Shown here: positions 1 through 8,685 of the stretch, one piece after another | How positions within the stretch are numbered: the first letter of the stretch is position 1 | Layout: every line of letters begins with the position of its first letter | Source: Saprospiraceae bacterium | Lineage (GTDB): Bacteria > Bacteroidota > Bacteroidia > Chitinophagales > Saprospiraceae | Direction of reading: 5' to 3' | Assembly (NCBI GenBank): GCA_025056735.1 | Contig: JANWVR010000114.1 | Coordinates: 1 to 50,227 of the forward strand | DNA length: 50,227 bases | Translations under genes and position numbers: made by a program | The notes under the pieces: generated by a model | Seen by the model: the letters and a program-made list of their open reading frames with translations, nothing else | What the model was told of the DNA's origin: nothing | The model's database searches: none

Positions 1-195
1 GCGCAGCGTCGTGTGCATCGTGCGGCGCTGCGCCGGGCCCATTTCCAATTGGGCGTTCTGCAGCTGTTCGGGCGTCAGCTGGACGCTCGTCTCTGCCGCA
101 TTCGGCGCGTTTTCAGGCTCAGAAGGCGCTGGCGAACCGCAGCCTGCGGCAAATAAAGCACTCATTATCAAAACAGAAGAAATTCGGTAGATCAT
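1..195 (-). CDS. RND efflux periplasmic adaptor (HlyD/CusB-type), N-terminal part only
   Basis: Only the first 65 codons are inside the window; the gene runs off the left edge. The start ATG is at 193-195. The product opens with a short hydrophobic signal ending in LFAAGC, a lipobox, so it is probably a lipoprotein anchored in the inner membrane. A low-complexity Pro/Glu/Ala linker follows, then a VQLTPEQLQNAQLEMG segment, which is typical of the start of membrane-fusion proteins of CusB/CzcB type. It is the third gene of the metal efflux operon, downstream of the CusA-TolC fusion. It would bridge the inner-membrane pump and the outer-membrane channel. The family call rests on this short N-terminus plus context. 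Confidence 0.75.
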   Translation of the reverse strand, partial: MIYRISSVLIMSALFAAGCGSPAPSEPENAPNAAETSVQLTPEQLQNAQLEMGPAQRRTMHTTLR

Positions 196-286
196 AGCCA
201 ATGTAAAGGCCAAATGGTTGCGGCCCGTTGGTTTAAGTTTGATGAAAGAGTCGAAAAACCTTGTCTGCTGCCATGCGAACAAGGGT

Positions 287-334
287 AAAAAAAACCGCGC
301 AACAGGCGCCGACGCGGCAGCGCTGCATCGGCGC
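287..334 (-). terminator. Hairpin plus T-run between the pump gene and the adaptor gene
   Basis: On the minus strand, GCGCCGA and TCGGCGC (arms at 328-334 and 306-312) can form a GC-rich stem whose loop holds a second palindrome, GCAGCGCTGC. About 11 bases later comes a run of eight T (294-287). The spacing between stem and T-run is longer than in a textbook intrinsic terminator. It could be a partial terminator that lowers adaptor expression relative to the pump, or simply a stable intercistronic structure. Confidence 0.35.
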
Positions 335-347
335 GAAAGACCTGAGT

Positions 348-3300
348 TCATCGCCAAAATTCGACATCGAAAGCAGCTTCATTGCGCAATTGAATCAAGT
401 CTAAGCAGCCGGCGCGCAGCTCGAAGGTCTGGCGCGCCAGCATGAGCCATTCTAAGTAGTTGATTTCGCCGCTCTGGCGCTGGCGGTCGGCAGCGTCCAT
501 CAGAGCGCGCTGCTGAGGCTCGAGCACCTCCCGGCATTCGCGCAGCTGCTCATCGTAGAGGCGGAAGCGCAATAGGGCATTCTGGTACTCCGTCTGCACG
601 GCGCGAGTAGTGGCTTCCAGCTGGTGTTGTTCGCGCGCAATTTGCAGGCCGGCGGCGGCGATGCGGCTGCGCTGCGCCTGAGCGAAAAGCGGCGCCTGAA
701 CGCCCACAGTAACGGTGGAAAACCGATATCCAGGCCCGTAATATGTCTCCGAACGGTCGCGATCTTGCTGCCAGCCCGTGATGGACAGGTTGGTGTAACC
801 CAGCGATAGCACAGGCAGCAGCTGGCTTTGCTCTACGCGCTGTTCGGCAGCAGCGGCGGCAATGCGCTGCTGTTGGGCGGCCAACAGCGGATGCACTTCT
901 GCCGTGAGCGTGTCGTTCAAGGGTGGCAGCGGGTAAAGCAGCGCTCCAGGCGCCGGAAGGGCATCTAAGCCCAGCAACTGCTGTATCTGACGGCGCGCAG
1001 CTGCCCATTCAGCTTCGATGCGCTGATATTGTTGTGCGTTTAGCAGGCGCTGGGTTTCTAAGGCATTTTTTTCTAAAACATTTGCCTCGCCGGCGCGCAG
1101 CCGCTGTTCGGCGCGTATTAAGGCAGCGGCGTACAGGCTGTCCCATTCCCGCCAAAGGCGGCGTTTTTCCTCTAAAACTACTATGGCGTAGTAGGCGGCC
1201 TTCACCTGTCGCGCTAATTCGCGTTCAACCTGACGCATCTCTGCTTCGGCAATGCGCTTCTGCTGCCCAAGCAGGTCTCGGCGACTCCGATAGACGGGAG
1301 GCAGATAAAAACCCTGGCGCACATAGAAGCGCGAGTCGAAGAAACGGGCGTTAATCTGACCCAGCTCCAATTCGGCCTCTAAGGGCGGCAGTTCTTTGGC
1401 CGTGCCCATCAGTCGTTCGGCCTGTTGCACGCCCACGTTTGCTGCTTGTAACGAGGGGTGCGTAGAAAGCGCCTGCTCCAGCGCCTGCTCCAGGGTCAGC
1501 GCAGGCTGGGCCACTGCGCTGTGGGCGTACAGCCCCAGCGCCACAACGATGACGGCAGCCGCTGGCGGCGGGCTGAAGCGGCGCAACCAGCGCGACCACA
1601 GTACATACAGCACCGGCAACACCACGAGCGTCAGTAGCCCGGCGCTGATGAGGCCTCCGATGACCACTGTGGCCAGTGGGCGTTGCACCTCAGCACCGGC
1701 GCCCGTGCTGATGGCCATGGGCAAAAAGCCCAACGATGCCACCGCCGCCGTCATGAGCACCGGCCGCAAGCGCGTGCGCGTGCCCTGGCGGACGACTTCC
1801 ACCGCATCCTCCAAGCCGCTCTTGCGCAAACGGTTAAACTCGGCAATCAGCACAATGCCGTTGAGCACCGACACACCAAAGAGCGCGATGAAACCCACAC
1901 CTGCCGAAATACTGAACGGCATATCGCGCAGCCACAAGGCCGCCACGCCCCCAATGGCCGACAGCGGTATTGCTGTGAAAATGAGCACCCCCTGGCTGAC
2001 CGACCCAAAAGCAAAGTATAACAGCACAAAAATGAGCAGCAGCGCTACCGGTACGGCAATGGCCAAACGCCGCTCGGCTTCCTGCAAGTTTTCAAAAGCG
2101 CCGCCGTAGGTGATGTAGTAGCCGGGCGGCAAAGCCAGGTGCTGCTCCACCAAGCGATGCAGGTCCTCGACGATGCTCTGCACGTCGCGTCCGCGCACGT
2201 TGAAACCCACCACAATGCGCCGTTTGGCATCCTCGCGCTGAATCTGGTTCGGCCCTTCCTCGATGCGCACGTCGGCCACCTGGCTGAGCGGTATTTGCGC
2301 GCCAGCGGGTGTGGGAACGAGCAACTGCTGCACATCCTCTACGCTGCGACGCTCGCTCTCGGCCAACCGCACCACCAAGTCGAAACGCCGCTCGCCCTCA
2401 AACACCAGCCCTGCCACGCCACCTGCAAAAGCGGTGTTGACAATCCGATTGACCTCGCTCACCGGAAGCCCAAAGCGCGCTAACGCCTCGCGCCGGTAGC
2501 GCACCACAATCTGCGGCATGCCCGTTACGCGCTCCACGTACAGGTCGCGCGCACCTTCAACGCGCTGAATGAGCTCGCCCAGACGCTTCGCACAATGCGC
2601 CAGCGTATCCAAGTCTTCACCAAAAATTTTGCATACCACGTCTTGCCGCGCGCCCGTCATCAGCTCGTTGAAGCGCATCTGTACTGGATACTGAAAACCC
2701 GTCGTTACGCCCGGAATGGCCTGCAGTTTTTCACCCATTTTCTCGGCTAACTCGTCGAAGGTGCGCGCCGACGTCCACGCTTTTTTGTCTTTTAAGATGA
2801 CCATCATGTCAGCGGCTTCGATGGGCATAGGGTCGGTGGGTATTTCGCCTGAGCCGATTTTGGTAACGATTTTTTCTACCTCTGGAAAATGCCGAAGCAG
2901 CACGCCGGCTGTCTGCTGGGTAGCCTGAATAGTGGTCTGCAGGCTGCTGCCCGTCAGCACGCGCGTGTCCACGGCGAAATCGCCCTCTTCCAATTCGGGA
3001 ATAAATTCGCCGCCCAGATGCGTCAGTACCACCAATGCGCCGCCGAAAATGGCGAAGGCTATGGCCAGCACCGTTTTAGGCCAGCGCAACGCCCGGTTCA
3101 GCAGCCCCTGATGGTGTTGCTCCAAAAAGGCCATCAGGCGGTCGCTCCACGTGCGTTGCCGACGGATTTTTTTGCTTAAAAAAAGCGCGCTCATAGCCGG
3201 CACATACGTTACCGACAGCAGCAGCGCGCCCAAAACGGCGAAGGAGACCGTTTGGGCCATAGGCCGAAACATCTTGCCCTCAATACCTTCTAAAGCCAAT

Positions 3301-4697
3301 ATGGGCAAGTAAACGATAAGGATGATGACCTGGCCAAACACCGCGGCATTCATCATACGCCCAGCCGATGTGCGTACTTCGCCGTCCATCTGCTCGCGCG
3401 AAATGCGCGCTATCCCCGCAAACTGCGGATTGTGGCTCAGCCGGTGCATGACGGCCTCCACCACGATGACAGCCCCGTCCACGATGAGCCCAAAGTCAAT
3501 GGCGCCTAAGCTCATCAAATTGCCGCTGACGCTAAAGGCATTCATCAGGCTGACGGCAAACAGCATCGAGAGCGGAATGACCGACGCCACAATGAGGCCC
3601 GCGCGCAGATTGCCCAAGAAGAACACCAGCACCAACACGACGATGAGCGCTCCTTCAAGCAAGTTGCGCTCTACGGTGGCAATGGCGTTGTTGACCATCT
3701 TCGTGCGGTCGAGGAAAGGCTCGATTTCCACACCTTCGGGCAGTGTTTTGCGGATCTGCTCGATGCGCTCTTTGACGCGCCGCACCACCGCGGAAGAGTT
3801 TTCTCCTTTGAGCATCATGACCACGGCGCCCACTGCCTCGCCCTCGTCGTTATAAGTTACAGCGCCATAGCGCGTGGCATGTCCGTAGCGCACGTCTGCT
3901 ACATCGCCGATGCGCAGCGCTACGCCGCCGGGCAGCGTTCGGAGCGGAATGTCACGCAAGTCGTCTAAGGATTTCAGCAGCCCTTCGGTGCGGATAAACA
4001 GCACGTTAGGGCCTTTTTCGATGTAGGCGCCGCCGGCGTTCTGATTATTGCGCTCTAAAGCGTCGTACACGTCGGCAATCGTCAGCCCAAAGGCCTGGAG
4101 GCGGGCGGGTTGCACGGCTATTTCGTACTGCTTGAGCAGGCCGCCAAACGTGCTTACATCGGCCACGCCGGGCGTGCCCAACAGCTGGCGGCGCACGATC
4201 CAGTCTTGAATGGTGCGCAGTGCCATGGCATCGTAGCGGCTTTCATAACCGGGTTTGGCGCGCACGACGTATTGGTAGATTTCGCCCAAACCCGTGGTCA
4301 CCGGCGCCAGTTCGGGCGTGCCGATACCGGGCGGGATGTGCGCCTGGACTTGCTGCAACCGCTCGGCAATCTGTTGGCGCGCCCAATAAACATCGGTGTC
4401 GTCGTCGAACACGATAGTTACCACCGATAGGCCGAAGCGCGAAAAACTGCGAATTTCCTTCAACCCCGGTATGTTGCTGCACGCCTGCTCGATGGGAAAG
4501 GTCAGGAAGCGCTCCACGTCGGGCGCGCCTAAGGCCGGCGACACGGTGATGACTTGCACCTGATTGTCCGTGATGTCGGGCACGGCGTCAATGGGCAGGC
4601 GGGTCAACTGATAGCTTCCCCACCCCACCAAGGCGAGCACCAGCAGGCCGATGATGAGTTTATTTTTTATAGAAAAATCAATGACTGTCTGAAGCAT
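348..4697 (-). CDS. CusA/CzcA-family heavy-metal RND pump fused to a TolC-family outer-membrane channel
   Basis: This 1449-residue protein combines two efflux components. Residues 1 to about 1040 form an RND pump of the heavy-metal (HME) type: an N-terminal TM helix (FSIKNKLIIGLLVLAL), the porter domain, and the TM4 motif DFGLIVDGAVIVVE, whose acidic residues carry protons in CzcA/CusA proteins. A last TM and a second signal-like hydrophobic stretch (AAAVIVVALGLYAHSAVAQ) lead into a TolC/OEP domain that starts LTLEQALEQALSTHPSL. The usual pump is about 1030 residues, so the extra ~400 are the channel. The ATG at 4695-4697 was chosen because the protein begins there with MLQTVIDFSIKN, the usual family start; the open frame extends 19 codons further upstream. 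Such fusions are known in Bacteroidota. The metal (Cu, Ag, Zn, Co, Cd) cannot be read from the sequence. Confidence 0.93.
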   Translation of the reverse strand: MLQTVIDFSIKNKLIIGLLVLALVGWGSYQLTRLPIDAVPDITDNQVQVITVSPALGAPDVERFLTFPIEQACSNIPGLKEIRSFSRFGLSVVTIVFDDDTDVYWARQQIAERLQQVQAHIPPGIGTPELAPVTTGLGEIYQYVVRAKPGYESRYDAMALRTIQDWIVRRQLLGTPGVADVSTFGGLLKQYEIAVQPARLQAFGLTIADVYDALERNNQNAGGAYIEKGPNVLFIRTEGLLKSLDDLRDIPLRTLPGGVALRIGDVADVRYGHATRYGAVTYNDEGEAVGAVVMMLKGENSSAVVRRVKERIEQIRKTLPEGVEIEPFLDRTKMVNNAIATVERNLLEGALIVVLVLVFFLGNLRAGLIVASVIPLSMLFAVSLMNAFSVSGNLMSLGAIDFGLIVDGAVIVVEAVMHRLSHNPQFAGIARISREQMDGEVRTSAGRMMNAAVFGQVIILIVYLPILALEGIEGKMFRPMAQTVSFAVLGALLLSVTYVPAMSALFLSKKIRRQRTWSDRLMAFLEQHHQGLLNRALRWPKTVLAIAFAIFGGALVVLTHLGGEFIPELEEGDFAVDTRVLTGSSLQTTIQATQQTAGVLLRHFPEVEKIVTKIGSGEIPTDPMPIEAADMMVILKDKKAWTSARTFDELAEKMGEKLQAIPGVTTGFQYPVQMRFNELMTGARQDVVCKIFGEDLDTLAHCAKRLGELIQRVEGARDLYVERVTGMPQIVVRYRREALARFGLPVSEVNRIVNTAFAGGVAGLVFEGERRFDLVVRLAESERRSVEDVQQLLVPTPAGAQIPLSQVADVRIEEGPNQIQREDAKRRIVVGFNVRGRDVQSIVEDLHRLVEQHLALPPGYYITYGGAFENLQEAERRLAIAVPVALLLIFVLLYFAFGSVSQGVLIFTAIPLSAIGGVAALWLRDMPFSISAGVGFIALFGVSVLNGIVLIAEFNRLRKSGLEDAVEVVRQGTRTRLRPVLMTAAVASLGFLPMAISTGAGAEVQRPLATVVIGGLISAGLLTLVVLPVLYVLWSRWLRRFSPPPAAAVIVVALGLYAHSAVAQPALTLEQALEQALSTHPSLQAANVGVQQAERLMGTAKELPPLEAELELGQINARFFDSRFYVRQGFYLPPVYRSRRDLLGQQKRIAEAEMRQVERELARQVKAAYYAIVVLEEKRRLWREWDSLYAAALIRAEQRLRAGEANVLEKNALETQRLLNAQQYQRIEAEWAAARRQIQQLLGLDALPAPGALLYPLPPLNDTLTAEVHPLLAAQQQRIAAAAAEQRVEQSQLLPVLSLGYTNLSITGWQQDRDRSETYYGPGYRFSTVTVGVQAPLFAQAQRSRIAAAGLQIAREQHQLEATTRAVQTEYQNALLRFRLYDEQLRECREVLEPQQRALMDAADRQRQSGEINYLEWLMLARQTFELRAGCLDLIQLRNEAAFDVEFWR

Positions 4698-4823
4698 AGC
4701 GCAATGCGTTGTGGGCCCTCTGCCGTGAAGAGCGGCCCAATGAACGATGGCCACTCTGCCGCCGTCAGGACGGGACAGAGCGGTCGAAGGAGCATCGAAA
4801 AAAGATGGCAGCGAAAAGCCGCA

Positions 4824-5219
4824 CTATGCTTCGGGCGGCTGGGCGGGCAGGGTGGTGTAGGGCGCGCGTGTGCCGCCCAAAACGGGCGGAAGCTCCCGCT
4901 GGGCGTCGTCTTCGCCAGGCGGCGTCAACTTCCATTCCTCGCCAGCGGGTGGTTGCAGAGAGAGGAGGAGCACCGAGGCTAACGAAATGCTTTTGAACGG
5001 TAGCTGCAGGTCGCGCGCGTAATCGGCATCGTATTCAATACCGCTGAAATAGTGCAGCGTCAGGTATTCCCAGAAGCCCATGTCCGGCACTTCCGCCCGA
5101 TGTTCGAGGTAATGCTCGATAAGCACAGGCAGTTTCAGCACTTCAGCTGCTGGCGTGCCTACCCACAGGTAGGCGCCGAGCAAAAACCAGCCGAACATGT
5201 GCCTGAACGCGCGCAACAT
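4824..5219 (-). CDS. Small conserved protein leading the metal-efflux operon
   Basis: This is a 131-residue protein starting at the ATG at 5217-5219. An N-terminal hydrophobic segment (MFGWFLLGAYLWVGTPAAE) could be a signal peptide or anchor. The middle carries IEHYLEHR and a DADYARDLQLPFKS motif, which I recall from small uncharacterised proteins next to CusA operons in Bacteroidota. The C-terminal third is Pro-rich and probably disordered. It precedes the pump gene on the same strand (126 bp gap) and has the clearest promoter of the operon. Its function is unknown. A periplasmic accessory role in metal handling is inferred only from position. Confidence 0.7.
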   Translation of the reverse strand: MLRAFRHMFGWFLLGAYLWVGTPAAEVLKLPVLIEHYLEHRAEVPDMGFWEYLTLHYFSGIEYDADYARDLQLPFKSISLASVLLLSLQPPAGEEWKLTPPGEDDAQRELPPVLGGTRAPYTTLPAQPPEA

Positions 5220-5225
5220 AGGCGG

Positions 5226-5259
5226 CAAAGGTAAACACCTTCAAGGCTGTATTTTGCAA
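5226..5259 (-). promoter_or_regulatory. Bacteroidota-type promoter of the efflux operon; predicted leaderless
   Basis: The minus strand shows TTG (5259-5257), 23 bases, then TACCTTTG (5233-5226). This fits TTG-N17-23-TAnnTTTG, the known sigma-ABfr consensus. The last G lies only 7 bases before the A of the start codon at 5219, so transcription would start at or next to the ATG and the mRNA would be leaderless. Confidence 0.6.
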
Positions 5260-5334
5260 AACCCGCCGGAATGGGTGCCGGAAACCGCAATCGCGCGTTT
5301 GCAGCGCTGCCTTTAGACCTAAAACGACTGTCTG

Positions 5335-8300
5335 TCAGATGCGCATCCGAACGGCCTGCCCTTCTACGGCAAATACTGCCCAGCACGACACAGTCTTACC
5401 CGGCCGGCTTTTAGCCAGCAAATGCACCGCCCACGCCATTGAGGGCGCCATGGGTTTCGCCTGTTCCTTCCATTTTTTCATACCTTCGGCGAAGCCGGCC
5501 CAGAAGAGGGCAACGGCCTCGCGGTCGTTTTCCCAGAACAGGTCTACGGTTATGCGAATGCGGCGCTGGCCGACATTGCCTTCTAAAGGGAAGGCTGCAC
5601 GGCTCTGGGCGCGTCCTCGTCGGGCGGCCCACAGGCCAAAGGTCTGAGCGTGCTGGAGGAAGGCGGTAGAGACGATGCGGTCAGTGAGGCCCCAGTTTTG
5701 CAGGATAGCGGCGGCCAACTGCGCGCGTTGTTCTTCTGTGAGCGCAGGGTCGCTGGCCGCAAAGAAGGCCTCTGTGGCGCGGCTCAAGGCCGGCGTGTAT
5801 TCGCCCGAGAAAGACAGCGGCTGAGCGAAGGTTTCCGGCTCGCTCCAGCGCGGCGATAGTCCAGGTGGGTATTCGACCTGTGGGTCTATCCACAGCGCGG
5901 GCGGTGGCTCGGGCGAGCGGCCGGGGGGATACTCGAAATAACGGAGCGTATTTTGCAGCGGTGGCAGGGCTTCGGGCGCTTGAGCCGGCTCGTAGAACAC
6001 GCTCCGATGGCAGCGCAGCGGTTGCCTTTGCCAGGTCAGCGGCAGTTCATCGGTCTGCGGGTCGAAGAATGGGACGCTTTCGTCCTGAAAAAGAACGCGG
6101 CTGACCCAGGCTGCGCCGCCTTTAGCGGTGGTGGGCAGCACGAGGTAGTCGCGCGCTCGGGTGAGGGCGACGTAGAGGAGGCGAGTTTCTTCGTCTCGGG
6201 TTTGCTGGGTGTCTTGCTGCCAGGCAGGCGATTGCTGGAGGGCCTCGGCGAGGCGTGTCTTTTGCCATTGGTCGGCATAAGGGTTGACCCAAAAGCGAAT
6301 CCAGCGGCCGCCGAGCACATCGTCGAGGTCAGGCACAAGGCGATCCGATTGCATGACAGCGCCCCAGAGCCGGTCTTTGGGTTTGGCGTCGAGCTGACAG
6401 CAGACGGTCAGAGGGAACTCCAGGCCTTTGCTGCGGTGATAGGTCATGACGCGCACGGTGTCTGAACCTTCACCGCTTCCTTGAAAGTCGGCGCCAACAT
6501 TTGACTGTTCGTCGAGCCACAACAAGAAGCCCCCTAAAGAAGCGCCGGAGTGGATGCGTTGGCAGGCGGACTCGTATTCGGCGGCGCAGCGGCGCAGGCG
6601 GTCGAGGTTGTCCAATCGCCGCTCGGCCTGATGCCACGCAGCGACGCGGTGTTGCAGTCCGAGTTCGGCGAAGAGTAGTTGCAGCACTTCTGCGGCGCTC
6701 AGGTCAGCCGCCTGGGCGCGTAGGCGTTCAAGCGAGCGCAGCAGGTCGTGTTCGTGCGCCTCCCAACGCTGTGGGTTTTGCTCATCGAGGTGAGCCAGTC
6801 GTTGCTCCACCACCTCGTCTATTGTCTGGCTGCCACTCAAGACGAGGATTTCGGCAGCGCTCAGCGCGTCGGCAGGGTTGAGGAGATACTTCAGGCAAGC
6901 TATCACTAAGCGTCCTTCGGCGGTTTCCAACAAGCCTTCGCGCTCCACTGCGGCTTTTAGGCCGGCGTGATGTAGCGCCTGGGCCATGGTTTTGCAGTCG
7001 TGGTTGGTGCGGCACAGCACAGCGATGTCGCCCGAGCGCAAGGGACGGGTTTGGTGGCGCTTTTTATCCCACACCGGTATGGGATTTTCTATTAAATGCC
7101 GGATTTGACGGGCAATACAGTGTTCTAACCAGGGCTTGCCCGGTGTTTTTCGGTGGTCGTCCTGGCTCAAAAAATGCCAGTGAATGACTCCACTGGGCGC
7201 GTCGGGATGCGCATATTTTTCCGCCGGCAGGGCTGGCTCTAAAGCCACCTGTTCGGAGGGCAAGTTGCTGAAGGCCTGGGTAAAAATAGCGTTAGCGAAA
7301 TGTACTATGTCGGGCCGGCTGCGCCAGGAGTGGCGCAGGATGTTTTCGGGCTGAATGCCGCCTGTAGCCTCCACAACGGCCTGCATCAGGGCGGGTTCGG
7401 CGCCGCGGAAGCCGTAGATGCTCTGCTTAGGGTCGCCCACCCATATCGCCTGCCGGGCAATCTGGCTGAGTTGCAGGAAGATATCCAGCTGAATAGGCGA
7501 CGTGTCCTGGAATTCGTCCACCAGCAGCAGGTCTATTTCGCTGGCCAGCACCTGACGCACTGACGGGATGCGAAGCAACTGGGCGACCTGGGTTTCCATG
7601 TCGGTGTAGTCAATGAGGCCGCGCTTGCGTTTGTAGCGCTGGTACTCAGCCAAGGCGTCAGCAGCGATGTCGAAGGCCTGCGAAAGGTACTGGCGTATAT
7701 CGCTCTGGAAGCCAGGGTGTTCGCCGTGGCTTTGGGCAAAGGTTTTGAGCGGTTCGAAGAGCTCCCTGCTTTTGGCAGCCACGTTCATTTTGCTGAGTTT
7801 GGCCCACTCGTACCAGTAAAGGAAGCCGCGTTGTTTCAGCAGGGTGCGATAGGCGCGCAATTCCTCCAGCGTGTCGCGGGTAGTTTTGGTGTCGTCGTCG
7901 AGGTTGTTTTCTATAGCTTCAATGGCTTGCTCGAGCAGGCGGGCCAATTGTTGGCTCCACTCGTCGGCGGTTTGAGCGGAGACGGGGGGCAGCAGTGCAA
8001 AAAACGTATCAAGCGAGCGCTGCTTGCTGTGCTGGAGTGTCTCAGCAGAGAGCATGTTGGCGCGAGCAGCATCGGTGATTTCACGGATATGGGTGCGCCA
8101 ATCGAATTTTTCATCGGTGCTTTTTTTATTAAATCCTAAACGGTCGGCTAAGCGGTTCATGGCCGTGCTGCGCGTTTCGTCGAGTACCTGGGCGAGCGCT
8201 TCGTTGAACAGGCGTTTGTGGTCGCTATCGGCAATGATTTCCACTACCGGCGAGGCGCCTGCCTCGAAGGCGAAGCGCTGAAGCAGGCGCGCGCCAATGC

Positions 8301-8532
8301 TGTGGACAGTGCCAATGAGCGCGCCACTGAGAGCCTGCGCGGCGTCGGTCATACCCGATCGGAGCAGGCGTGCATGCACGCGCTCGTACAGCTCGGCGGC
8401 CGCTTTCTGGGTGAAAGTGGTGGCCACAATGCCGGAGGGCCGCACGCCTTGCCCGATGAGGGCGACCATGCGCTCCGTAAGCGTGTAGGTCTTGCCGCTT
8501 CCGGCGCCGGCAGAGATAAGGGTAATGGGCAT
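5335..8532 (-). CDS. RecB/AddA-like UvrD-family helicase with degenerate nuclease domain
   Basis: This is a 1065-residue superfamily 1A helicase. Visible motifs in order are: Walker A SAGAGSGKT near residue 7; DEFQDTSPIQ (Walker B) near 340; VGDPKQSIYGFRGAEP (motif III); TYHRSKGLEFP (motif V); and RLLYVALTRARDYLVLP (motif VI). Length and order fit the RecB/AddA subunit of a recombinational-repair helicase-nuclease. The C-terminal region (about 960-1065) aligns by eye with the RecB-type PD-(D/E)XK nuclease: TVDLFWEND near 995-1003 sits where GxxDLxxE is expected. The following catalytic D-Y-K is replaced by LFWAGF (1009-1014), and the later QxxxY motif is not recognisable. It is therefore probably helicase-only or a partner to a separate nuclease. 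No AddB/RecC gene is adjacent. The start is the ATG at 8530-8532, directly before the Walker A segment. Confidence 0.88.
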   Translation of the reverse strand: MPITLISAGAGSGKTYTLTERMVALIGQGVRPSGIVATTFTQKAAAELYERVHARLLRSGMTDAAQALSGALIGTVHSIGARLLQRFAFEAGASPVVEIIADSDHKRLFNEALAQVLDETRSTAMNRLADRLGFNKKSTDEKFDWRTHIREITDAARANMLSAETLQHSKQRSLDTFFALLPPVSAQTADEWSQQLARLLEQAIEAIENNLDDDTKTTRDTLEELRAYRTLLKQRGFLYWYEWAKLSKMNVAAKSRELFEPLKTFAQSHGEHPGFQSDIRQYLSQAFDIAADALAEYQRYKRKRGLIDYTDMETQVAQLLRIPSVRQVLASEIDLLLVDEFQDTSPIQLDIFLQLSQIARQAIWVGDPKQSIYGFRGAEPALMQAVVEATGGIQPENILRHSWRSRPDIVHFANAIFTQAFSNLPSEQVALEPALPAEKYAHPDAPSGVIHWHFLSQDDHRKTPGKPWLEHCIARQIRHLIENPIPVWDKKRHQTRPLRSGDIAVLCRTNHDCKTMAQALHHAGLKAAVEREGLLETAEGRLVIACLKYLLNPADALSAAEILVLSGSQTIDEVVEQRLAHLDEQNPQRWEAHEHDLLRSLERLRAQAADLSAAEVLQLLFAELGLQHRVAAWHQAERRLDNLDRLRRCAAEYESACQRIHSGASLGGFLLWLDEQSNVGADFQGSGEGSDTVRVMTYHRSKGLEFPLTVCCQLDAKPKDRLWGAVMQSDRLVPDLDDVLGGRWIRFWVNPYADQWQKTRLAEALQQSPAWQQDTQQTRDEETRLLYVALTRARDYLVLPTTAKGGAAWVSRVLFQDESVPFFDPQTDELPLTWQRQPLRCHRSVFYEPAQAPEALPPLQNTLRYFEYPPGRSPEPPPALWIDPQVEYPPGLSPRWSEPETFAQPLSFSGEYTPALSRATEAFFAASDPALTEEQRAQLAAAILQNWGLTDRIVSTAFLQHAQTFGLWAARRGRAQSRAAFPLEGNVGQRRIRITVDLFWENDREAVALFWAGFAEGMKKWKEQAKPMAPSMAWAVHLLAKSRPGKTVSCWAVFAVEGQAVRMRI

Positions 8533-8685
8533 AGTTTGGGTGTTACAGAAATTCTTTGCAAATACTCCAGCAAATCTCCGAAGACAAACAATGCCGGGCG
8601 AAGGGCATCTGGGTTTATCTGCCGGACAGGCGCTGCTGCTATGCGTTGCGTCTTCTCCCGGCCTGGCTGCCTGATGTTCATTTCA

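Noticed and set aside
550-1008. Opposite- and alternate-frame ORFs inside large genes (for example 550-1008, 16617-17261, 12441-13193)
   Set aside because: Long shadows caused by high GC at third positions of the real genes; no independent evidence.
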